A stretch of 64,000 nucleotides of DNA, from the NCBI GenBank assembly GCA_021815405.1, contig JAKAGV010000004.1, forward strand, positions 62,001-126,000. Direction: 5' to 3'. Position 1 is the stretch's first letter. Each line of letters starts with the position of its first letter. This DNA is from Bacteroidota bacterium (GTDB lineage Bacteria > Bacteroidota > Ignavibacteria > Ignavibacteriales > Ignavibacteriaceae). The notes beneath the pieces are model-generated. The model did no database searches. It had not been told where the DNA came from and was given only the letters and a program-made list of their open reading frames with translations. Below are positions 25,372 through 32,690 of this stretch, piece by piece. The position numbers and the translations under genes were made by a program.

Positions 25372-27048
25372 ATGAAAAAAATTTCCACAATTCTTGTTAT
25401 CTGCTTATTTGTAATTCCATTTGTTACTATTGCGCAGGTCAATCCGGCAGATGAGGATTCGATCGCCGCTTTAATCAAAAATGAAGAGAAAAAAGACTCC
25501 AAGGTAATGGAGATAGCAAGCTATCTTACAGATGTCTATGGACCAAGACTTATTTATTCAAAAGAATATAAACAAGCTGCCGACTGGACAGAATCAAAAT
25601 TGAAAGAATATGGTTTGGAAAATGTTCATTTTGAAAAATGGGGACCGGAAGGCAAAGGTTGGAGTTTGAAAAGCTTTTATGCTGAAGTTGTCGAACCGAG
25701 AACAATCCCATTGACTGCATATCCGGAAGCATGGTCGTCTTCATTAAAAGGTACCGTTAAAGCAGATGTAGTTTGGCTCAATGTAAAATCGGAAAAAGAT
25801 TTTGATAACTACAAAGGTAAGCTGAAAGGGAAGTTTGTTCTTATGAACGATGAAAGACAACTTCGCCCGCATTTTGAAGCTGATGCATACCGGTTGAATG
25901 ATTCTTCTCTGCTAAAACTGGCAAATGCATTCAAGCAGCGTGAAGAGAGATTTAGATATCCTAGAATGGATATGTCAAATTTTGATTCTGTGTTTGTATT
26001 TATCAAGAGGTATATGCCAAACATAGACTCATCTGCAGTTGCCAATTTTATAATAAGCAGAGTTTTAGGATCTAAGATATTAAAGTTCTGTTCAGAAGAA
26101 GGAGCGGCTGCTGTGCTTACAAATTCCAGCGGAGATGATGGAACTATTTTTGTTCAGCAAGCATCTGTTCCGGCAGAACAAGAAGATGGTCATAAAAATC
26201 TGCAGATTTATGATCCAAAAGCACCTCAAGTTATTCCTCAAATTTCTGTTGCTTCTGAAAATTATAATCGTATGATAAGAATGATTAAGAAAGGCGAACA
26301 TATAACAATGCAAATGGAATTGAAAGCAGAATTTACCGGACCTGATTCAGCTTTCAATATAATCGGCGAAATACCCGGAACGGATAAGAAAGACGAAATA
26401 GTTTTGATTGGCGGTCATTTCGATTCATGGCATAGCGGAACCGGCGCAACAGATGATGCATGTGGTTCAGCGGTCTGTATGGAAGCAATGAGACTGCTGA
26501 AGAAGCTTAATCTTATTCCAAGGCGTACAATCCGAATCGGACTTTGGGATGGCGAAGAGGAAGGATTACTTGGTTCAAGGGCTTACGTTGAAAAACATTT
26601 CAGTAGTAAATCTTCAAACTATAATAGTCTAACGTTAACTGCTTCTAACCTGAATTCTGATGAGAAAAAAGAATTTGATAATTTTTCTGTATATCTTAAT
26701 GACGATAATGGTGGAGGCAGATTTAGAGGAATTCATCTGCAAAGCAACGAAGCTGCTGGACCTATTTTCCGTAAATGGTTTCATGATTTTGGCGATCCGG
26801 ATGCACAAACAATTTCTATTACTAACACTGGAGGGACTGATCATCTTTCATTCGATAATGCCGGTCTTCCTGGATTTCAATTTATACAAGATCCTATGGA
26901 CTACGGAGTGAGAACGCATCATTCCAATATGGATGTTTATGATCGTCTGCAGAAAGAAGATATGGAACAATCGGCAGCCATGATGGCATATTTTGCTTAT
27001 AAAGCAGCTATGATGGAAGAAAAGTTTCCCAGAAAGATTGATCAGTAA
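25372..27048 (+). CDS. M28 family zinc metallopeptidase, exported
   Basis: This protein of 558 residues has a signal peptide (ICLFVIPFVTIAQ). It carries the dinuclear-zinc M28 set: H in GGHFDSW, bridging D in TDDACGSA, catalytic E-E in WDGEEEGLLGSRAY, D in LNDDNGGG and a late His in HHSNMDVYD. The insert before the catalytic core (DVVWLNVKSEKDFDNYKGKL) resembles a PA domain. These proteins are aminopeptidases or carboxypeptidases of the glutamate-carboxypeptidase-II/plasma-type branch that act in the periplasm or outside the cell. A GGAGAATAGGGT box gives a good ribosome binding site. The leader before it has an unusual terminator-like structure. Confidence 0.92.
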   Translation: MKKISTILVICLFVIPFVTIAQVNPADEDSIAALIKNEEKKDSKVMEIASYLTDVYGPRLIYSKEYKQAADWTESKLKEYGLENVHFEKWGPEGKGWSLKSFYAEVVEPRTIPLTAYPEAWSSSLKGTVKADVVWLNVKSEKDFDNYKGKLKGKFVLMNDERQLRPHFEADAYRLNDSSLLKLANAFKQREERFRYPRMDMSNFDSVFVFIKRYMPNIDSSAVANFIISRVLGSKILKFCSEEGAAAVLTNSSGDDGTIFVQQASVPAEQEDGHKNLQIYDPKAPQVIPQISVASENYNRMIRMIKKGEHITMQMELKAEFTGPDSAFNIIGEIPGTDKKDEIVLIGGHFDSWHSGTGATDDACGSAVCMEAMRLLKKLNLIPRRTIRIGLWDGEEEGLLGSRAYVEKHFSSKSSNYNSLTLTASNLNSDEKKEFDNFSVYLNDDNGGGRFRGIHLQSNEAAGPIFRKWFHDFGDPDAQTISITNTGGTDHLSFDNAGLPGFQFIQDPMDYGVRTHHSNMDVYDRLQKEDMEQSAAMMAYFAYKAAMMEEKFPRKIDQ

Positions 27049-27078
27049 TAAATAAGGTGTTTGATTACTATATTTTAA

Positions 27079-27114
27079 TGGAGTAATTGAGAAAGAAATT
27101 TTCTTGTTACTCCA
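27079..27114. terminator. Bidirectional hairpin between convergent genes
   Basis: TGGAGTAA and TTACTCCA pair, with AGAAA/TTTCT inside extending the stem. It sits between the M28 gene and the convergent KdsC-like gene. The AT-rich flanks on both sides suit termination in either direction. Confidence 0.6.
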
Positions 27115-27120
27115 ATCAAT

Positions 27121-27660
27121 TTATTTTGTAGAGCTTGCAGATTTTATTTTTATAATTAATTCTGCGAACTCCCTAAAGGCACCGTTACCGCCTTTATTCT
27201 TACAAACATAATCAACAATTTTTTTTATTTCAGGTATTGCATCGGAAGGAGCGGCGGTAACGGCAACTAATTTCATCAGGTTTATATCATTTACGTCATC
27301 GCCGATATAAGCGATGTTTTCTGAGGTTAAGTTATTCTTTTCTAATATTTTGGTTAGGACAAGATGTTTCTGCTTAGCCCCAAGGTAAAGCTCGGTTATT
27401 TTTAGTTTTTCAGCTCTTTTTAAAACACTACCTGAAGTTTCACCTGTAATAATACCAGTATCGACAGAGGCGATTTCTCTCAATCTTTCAACTCCCATGC
27501 CGTCTCGAATAGAGAATTTTTTTAATTCTTCACCTTTTTCAGAATAATAGACACCAGTATCAGTAAGAACACCGTCGTTATCGGTAAGAACTAATTTTAT
27601 TTTTTTTACTTTGTTCTTAAAACGTAAGTTATTATTTTTCAACTTAATAGTTGACGCCAT
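27121..27660 (-). CDS. KdsC-like HAD phosphatase
   Basis: This protein of 179 residues is a HAD hydrolase without a cap domain. Motif I is TDNDGVLTD (D27, D29), with KFSIRDGMG, IITGETSG (motif II), and IAYIGDDVNDINLM (motif IV). The length and the absence of a cap match KdsC, the 3-deoxy-D-manno-octulosonate-8-phosphate phosphatase of KDO synthesis. Related enzymes act on N-acylneuraminate-9-phosphate. The substitution of the usual V by N in the first motif does not affect the aspartates. The convergent partner is the M28 peptidase. KDO synthesis would suit a Gram-negative envelope, but the exact substrate is not settled. Confidence 0.85.
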   Translation of the reverse strand: MASTIKLKNNNLRFKNKVKKIKLVLTDNDGVLTDTGVYYSEKGEELKKFSIRDGMGVERLREIASVDTGIITGETSGSVLKRAEKLKITELYLGAKQKHLVLTKILEKNNLTSENIAYIGDDVNDINLMKLVAVTAAPSDAIPEIKKIVDYVCKNKGGNGAFREFAELIIKIKSASSTK

Positions 27661-27851
27661 AAGAAATTAAGTCCAATATATTTAATATTAAAAAAGTTTT
27701 AGTTAAACTGCGTTGTTATATTGACAAAAATATTTATAAAATTTTGGAATAAAAGAATATAAAATTCAGACTCAAATTAAATCTCATTACAAAGGATAAT
27801 TATTGCTTGGGTAAATTTAACTAAACTAATAACTTAATAAAACGGGATGCT

Positions 27852-28793
27852 ATGAAAATTATAAAATCTAAAAGATTGGCGTTAGGGGATGTTATCGGAA
27901 TAATATCACCTGCTTCGTCGCCGGACGATTTATCTACTATTGAAACCGGTGTGAAATATCTGGAAAGCTTAGGATATAGAGTGGAGGTTGGAAAAAATGT
28001 CGGCAAGGTTCACGGATATTTAGCGGGAAGTACGGAAGATAGACTTGATGATCTTCATTCTATGTTCAAAAATAAGGATGTTAGAGCAATCTTTTGTGTA
28101 CGCGGCGGGTACGGCTCAACACGAATGCTTGATAAAATTGATTACAATTTAATTAAGCGAAATCCTAAAATATTTGTGGGATACAGTGATATTTCTGCGC
28201 TTCAATTAGCGTTCTTTCATAAAACTGGTTTGGTTACATTTGCCGGTCCTATGGTATCGATAGATTTTTCCGGTGAAGTTAGCAAATACACGGAAGAAAT
28301 ATTTTGGAGACTTATAACATCAAATAAAAGTTATGGTAAAATTGAACTGCCCGATGGAGAAAAAATTTCTGCTTTGAAAAAAGGAACCGTTAAAGGAAGA
28401 ATACTCGGTGGAAATCTTGCATTGATTTCTTCACTTGTAGGAACTGATTATCTTCCCGATATGAGAGACAAAATTCTCTTCATAGAAGAAGTTGGTGAAC
28501 TTCCATATAGAATTGACAGGATGTTAAATCAACTCAGACTATCAAAAATTTTGAATCATGTAAAAGGAGTAATTCTAGGTGCATTTATAGATTGCAACGA
28601 AACTGATCCGACAAAACGTACTCTTAGTCTCGGCGAAGTAATGGAGGATTATTTTGGCAGACTTGATATTCCTGTTGTATATAATTTCAAGCACGGGCAC
28701 ATAAAAGATAACGTAACAATTCCTCTTGGAATAATGTTCAAACTAAATGCTTCTAGAAATTCAATTGAAATTACAGAAGGTGCAGTAAGCTGA
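27852..28793 (+). CDS. S66 LD-carboxypeptidase (LdcA/MccF family)
   Basis: This protein of 313 residues has the family markers GDVIGIISPASSP near the start, FCVRGGYGSTRML, and the nucleophile S112 in FVGYSDISAL. Further C-terminal are FIEEVGELPYRIDRML with the catalytic Glu and NFKHGHIKDN with the catalytic His. LdcA-type members trim the terminal D-Ala from murein tetrapeptides in cell-wall recycling; MccF-type members cleave microcin-like peptides. No signal peptide is present, in line with cytosolic action. It stands alone between divergent and convergent neighbours, so context does not choose between the two activities. Confidence 0.9.
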   Translation: MKIIKSKRLALGDVIGIISPASSPDDLSTIETGVKYLESLGYRVEVGKNVGKVHGYLAGSTEDRLDDLHSMFKNKDVRAIFCVRGGYGSTRMLDKIDYNLIKRNPKIFVGYSDISALQLAFFHKTGLVTFAGPMVSIDFSGEVSKYTEEIFWRLITSNKSYGKIELPDGEKISALKKGTVKGRILGGNLALISSLVGTDYLPDMRDKILFIEEVGELPYRIDRMLNQLRLSKILNHVKGVILGAFIDCNETDPTKRTLSLGEVMEDYFGRLDIPVVYNFKHGHIKDNVTIPLGIMFKLNASRNSIEITEGAVS

Positions 28794-28854
28794 TGAGTTG
28801 TTTGTTAGATAGATGGATAATTGTTATTTCAGAAAGCTAATCAAACTAATGAAG

Positions 28855-29691
28855 TCATTCATTTAAATGGATGAAAGAAAAATAGTTTTTTGGAAATTTT
28901 GATTTTGCATTTTTTGCTGATACGACATCTGGAAATATTCCATATACTGTAGAACCGCTTCCGGTCATTAGCGAAAACATTGCACCAGATTCATAAAGAT
29001 TTTCTTTAATACTTTTTATTTCGGGATACTTTGCAAATACTGCAATTTCAAAATCATTTGTTAAATGATTACGAATATCATTCCAATTCATAGAAAATAA
29101 ACTTTTATAATTAAGATGGATATTTGAATCAGATTGTAAAGATAAACTTTCGTAAACCCATTTTGTAGAAACATGAATTCCGGGATTTACAATTAGTATC
29201 GGATAATTAATTTTTATTTTAAATGGTTTAAACACTTCACCTCTTGATTCAGCAAAACAAACTTGTGGATTTATAAAGAAAGGCGTATCGGAACCTATTT
29301 CTAAAGCAATCTTTTGTAATTCTCCCTTTGTTATTCCTAAATTGAATAAATTGTTTAATCCTATCAGTGCAATCGCACCATCTGAGCTTCCGCCGCCTAA
29401 ACCAGCACCAATTGGAATATTTTTCTCTAAATATATATTAACGAGAAATTTACTACCAGTTTTATCCTCCAATAATTTTACTGCGGTAAGAATTGAATTA
29501 TTCTTTTCGGATTTGATTAAGCTATTGTTGGTATCGAATGAAAATGAGTTGGAAAGTTCAATCGTAAGTTTGTCGTATAAATTTATCGGATAGAAAATAG
29601 TTTCAATGTCATGGTAACCATCATTTCTTTTTCTAATAACCTTTAAACCGAGATTTATTTTACAGGGAGTTTTAATTTCTAATTTTTCCAT
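28855..29691 (-). CDS. ispE: 4-diphosphocytidyl-2-C-methyl-D-erythritol kinase
   Basis: This protein of 278 residues is a GHMP kinase with the first motif TPCKINLGLKVI (K11 region), the ATP loop PIGAGLGGGSSDGAIAL at ~93-108, and a late glycine motif MTGSGSTVYGIF. This is the MEP-pathway kinase that phosphorylates the 2-hydroxyl of CDP-methylerythritol. It is the last gene of a minus-strand operon in which each gene overlaps the next: its start lies 20 bp inside the end of the homocysteine methyltransferase gene. The length is normal for IspE. Confidence 0.92.
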   Translation of the reverse strand: MEKLEIKTPCKINLGLKVIRKRNDGYHDIETIFYPINLYDKLTIELSNSFSFDTNNSLIKSEKNNSILTAVKLLEDKTGSKFLVNIYLEKNIPIGAGLGGGSSDGAIALIGLNNLFNLGITKGELQKIALEIGSDTPFFINPQVCFAESRGEVFKPFKIKINYPILIVNPGIHVSTKWVYESLSLQSDSNIHLNYKSLFSMNWNDIRNHLTNDFEIAVFAKYPEIKSIKENLYESGAMFSLMTGSGSTVYGIFPDVVSAKNAKSKFPKNYFSFIHLNE

Positions 29692-30571
29692 CTAACAATT
29701 CTTTTATCATTCTTATATGTTCCGGCGTAGAGCCGCAGCAAGAGCCTATAAAAGAAGGTTCTTTTTTTAGCATTTTTTCTACTGATAATTTATATTGTAC
29801 CGGGCTAACACCGCAGGAAATATTATCATCAGTAAAGCCGCCGCTGCCGCAATTTAAATAAGCTCCCCAGTTGAATCTAAAGCTTGACATATTGAAGTAA
29901 CTAAAAAAAGTTTTTTCTTTTATACAATTTATTCCAATAGCAAGCGGATTAAAATCTAAAGTATATTTTATTACTTCGGACAGTTTTTCACCGGAAAGCA
30001 GATTTAATTTTTCATCAACAAAGAAACTGATAACGTAAGGGATTTCATTCCGGCTGCAATAATTGCAGATGATTTTAATTTCGTCAAAGTGGCTTTGCGT
30101 TTCATTTAAAATGAAATGACAACCGGATTCCATAAGCAAAGAAATATGTTCTTTATGATTTGCTTCGAGCTTCTTTTTATATAGATCTCTTTTGATTTTA
30201 TAGCAGTCTTCCGCCGGTGCATTTGAGCCTGCAACGAATACCGGTAATCCAGAAGCGGCTTTAACTGCTATCTTAACACTTTCGTTTACAAATTTTTTGA
30301 AATTTATTTTTATATTGTAAGATTCAATAGCAGCAGGATTTGTCCTGAATGTATTTGTAGTAATTATATCCGAACCGGCATCAATATATTGTTTATGAAT
30401 CTTAAAAACTTTTTCCGGATATTTTAAGTTTGCATAGGACATCCACAAAGAGCCGGAAGATTTTATTCCTGCTTGTTGAAGCATACTTCCCATAGCACCA
30501 TCCAAAATTAGCGGGCGTTTTATTCTTACGGCAAGTGAAAAGGGATTAATATTAATTTTGTTTGTAAACAT
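29672..30571 (-). CDS. Homocysteine S-methyltransferase family protein
   Basis: This protein of 299 residues starts with the barrel motif LILDGAMGSMLQQAG. Zinc-ligand cysteines are visible in GINCIKE and in the double-Cys GSCCGSTPEHI, which together bind zinc in MmuM/BHMT and the MetH N-terminal module. There is no cobalamin-binding domain, so the methyl donor is likely S-methylmethionine, betaine or a similar compound, or the protein is one subunit of a split synthase. It overlaps ispE by 20 bp on one side and the GT9 gene by 20 bp on the other, so it is translationally coupled within the polA operon. Confidence 0.87.
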   Translation of the reverse strand: MFTNKININPFSLAVRIKRPLILDGAMGSMLQQAGIKSSGSLWMSYANLKYPEKVFKIHKQYIDAGSDIITTNTFRTNPAAIESYNIKINFKKFVNESVKIAVKAASGLPVFVAGSNAPAEDCYKIKRDLYKKKLEANHKEHISLLMESGCHFILNETQSHFDEIKIICNYCSRNEIPYVISFFVDEKLNLLSGEKLSEVIKYTLDFNPLAIGINCIKEKTFFSYFNMSSFRFNWGAYLNCGSGGFTDDNISCGVSPVQYKLSVEKMLKKEPSFIGSCCGSTPEHIRMIKELLDGKIRN

Positions 30572-31634
30572 TATTCTCTAAAAAAATCCCTTCAAAAAAT
30601 GGTTTTAATTTTAACATGACTTCTTCAAAAGTAACGCTGGATAAATTATCGTCTTCAGTTATAATACACTCAAACTTAGTGTTATATGGAGACCAAATCA
30701 TATCTTTAGTTTTATACCTAACATAAACTCCGAATGTGGGAGTGTAAAAAGCAGAAGCAAGATGAACGGCGGCTGTATCCGGAGTAAAAAGGAAATCCAG
30801 TTTAGAAATCATTGCTCCAAAGTCGCTGAATGTTTCAGATGGAAAATATTTGTTTTTGGCATTTGAAATTTGCTTTGCAAATTCAAAATCTTCGGGAGAA
30901 GAAAGAATAACAATATTGGTATCCAATGCAGAAAAATATTCGAGAAGTTTCTTGAAGTTTTCAACTCCCCAAAATCTTGCAGGGCTGCCGGCTGAAATGT
31001 TTATTCCAACAAAAAATCTTTTTTGAACAAAATTTGCAGAAATAAAATCTTCCGCTTTCCTAAAAGAATTCGAATCCGGATAGAAATGAATTTTAACACT
31101 GGCTTTTTCTGGCTTCAGATTGAATAGTTTTGCAAGTTCCATCATTCTTTCGACAATATGAAATTTACTAGCATTCAGTCTGCGAACAGTTTTAGTGAAA
31201 ATTATTTTGTTGTCTTTCTCTAACCCGAATTTATTTTTAGTGCTGCATAATGCAATAAGAAAACTTACTGTTGTAGATACGTCATCGTGAAGGTCAACTG
31301 TAGTATTAATATTTTCTTTTTTAATGAAACTGAGAATTTCAAAAAATCCTCGTAATCCTTTATTGAAAATCAAAAGCTCGTCAATATCAGAATTATTCAG
31401 GTAAGCAACTTTGTTCTTCCTATCTGCTAGGACGTATATCTTTGCATTTACTTTTAATTTAATTTCATGAAGAAGTGGAGTCGTAACCAAAGCATCGCCG
31501 ATACGATTTAACCGGATAAATAGTATTTTGGATTTCTCATTAAAAGAAACTTCTTGTGCATCATTCTGACGATTCTTGAAGATAAGAAGTATCCTTAATA
31601 AAATATTCTTCAAAAATATTTCAATCTTTTTCAT
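30552..31634 (-). CDS. Glycosyltransferase family 9 (heptosyltransferase-like), second in operon
   Basis: This protein of 360 residues has the GT9 (ADP-heptose:LPS heptosyltransferase) N-terminal motif ILFIRLNRIGDALVTTPLL and a later sugar-nucleotide motif (DFLFTPDTAAVHLASAF). An amphipathic, hydrophobic N-terminus (IEIFLKNILLRILLIF) before the core is unusual for cytosolic GT9 members and may tether it to the membrane. Its start overlaps the end of the upstream GT9 gene by 14 bp and its end overlaps the homocysteine methyltransferase start. It is likely to add a heptose or similar sugar to the LPS core; the specific acceptor is unknown. Confidence 0.85.
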   Translation of the reverse strand: MKKIEIFLKNILLRILLIFKNRQNDAQEVSFNEKSKILFIRLNRIGDALVTTPLLHEIKLKVNAKIYVLADRKNKVAYLNNSDIDELLIFNKGLRGFFEILSFIKKENINTTVDLHDDVSTTVSFLIALCSTKNKFGLEKDNKIIFTKTVRRLNASKFHIVERMMELAKLFNLKPEKASVKIHFYPDSNSFRKAEDFISANFVQKRFFVGINISAGSPARFWGVENFKKLLEYFSALDTNIVILSSPEDFEFAKQISNAKNKYFPSETFSDFGAMISKLDFLFTPDTAAVHLASAFYTPTFGVYVRYKTKDMIWSPYNTKFECIITEDDNLSSVTFEEVMLKLKPFFEGIFLENNVYKQN

Positions 31635-32664
31635 TCAGCTTCACTGATTTATGGTTTCTTTCCAAAATTTCCAGTACTTTATTTAAAACATCACAAATCG
31701 GCATATTAACAAAACATTCATGATGGTACGGACATTCCTGCTTGTTGCAATTAATGCAAAATAGATCTTTCATAACTATGAAATCAGATTTGTCTGAATA
31801 AGGTCCATGTGCCAATGGATTGGTCGGACCAAATAATCCAAGAGTCGGTACATCAAGCGCAGCAGAGATGTGCATAGGACCAGAATCATTGGCAATAACA
31901 ACATCACAGTTTTTGATTAAACCAGACATTTGTTTAACAGTAGTATTTGGCGCAAGAGCACAATAATCTTTTAAATGGTCTTTAATATAATTTGAATCCT
32001 GCTCATCTCCAGGTCCCCAAAGAATCAAAAATTTTGCCTTAATCTTTTCAGAAATTGTAGAACAAATTTCCACCCATTTTGAAGCATCACATCGCTTTGA
32101 TTGCCACCCGCCTGAAGGAATTATACCAACGATAAGTGAACCATCCTTAAAATTATTTTTGAAAAATTCATTTCCGAATTTTAAAGCATCTTCATTTAGA
32201 TAAAAATGAATCTTATTTGATATAACCGGAACTCCGATTGCTTTCAGCAATTCAAGATTATGCTCAGCGGAATGATGTGCGCCTCTTTCCGATGTTGCCA
32301 ATATATTGTATGCGTATCTTCGTCCGCGGTAGTTAAAGCCTACACGATATTTAACTCCTGAAAGAAAAGTAATTTGAGCACTGCGAGGATTTGACCAAAG
32401 ATCTAAAATCAAATCATACTTTTCCTTCCTGATATTCATGGCAACCTTGAGAGAAAATTCAGTCCGTTCCATCGTCAGAACTTTGTTTACAAATGGATTA
32501 TCTTCTACAGATTCTTTGGCAAAGGATTCGGTAAGATAATCGATTTTAACATCCGGGAAGTATGCTAATAAATTTTCCAGGATAATTGTAGATAAAACAA
32601 TATCTCCAATACCTCGCGGCTTTATGCATAGGATTTTTCTTATTCTATCTTTTTCAAAAACCAT
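31621..32664 (-). CDS. Glycosyltransferase family 9 (heptosyltransferase-like), first in operon
   Basis: Read from the ATG at 32664 (347 residues), the N-terminus is RKILCIKPRGIGDIVLSTII, the standard GT9 opening. A TTG at 32709 would add 15 residues overlapping polA, for which a GAGG-like box is not well placed. The C-terminal motif NDSGPMHISAALDVPTLGLFGPTNP matches the donor-binding part of WaaF/WaaC/RfaF enzymes (shown here as a positional description: 31800-31880). Cysteines near the end (LFCINCNKQECPYHHEC) form an extra metal-like cluster seen in some GT9 members. It is probably an LPS inner-core transferase. Confidence 0.85.
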   Translation of the reverse strand: MVFEKDRIRKILCIKPRGIGDIVLSTIILENLLAYFPDVKIDYLTESFAKESVEDNPFVNKVLTMERTEFSLKVAMNIRKEKYDLILDLWSNPRSAQITFLSGVKYRVGFNYRGRRYAYNILATSERGAHHSAEHNLELLKAIGVPVISNKIHFYLNEDALKFGNEFFKNNFKDGSLIVGIIPSGGWQSKRCDASKWVEICSTISEKIKAKFLILWGPGDEQDSNYIKDHLKDYCALAPNTTVKQMSGLIKNCDVVIANDSGPMHISAALDVPTLGLFGPTNPLAHGPYSDKSDFIVMKDLFCINCNKQECPYHHECFVNMPICDVLNKVLEILERNHKSVKLNEKD

Positions 32665-32690
32665 TTTTATTTTTGTTTTTAATTCCTCTT

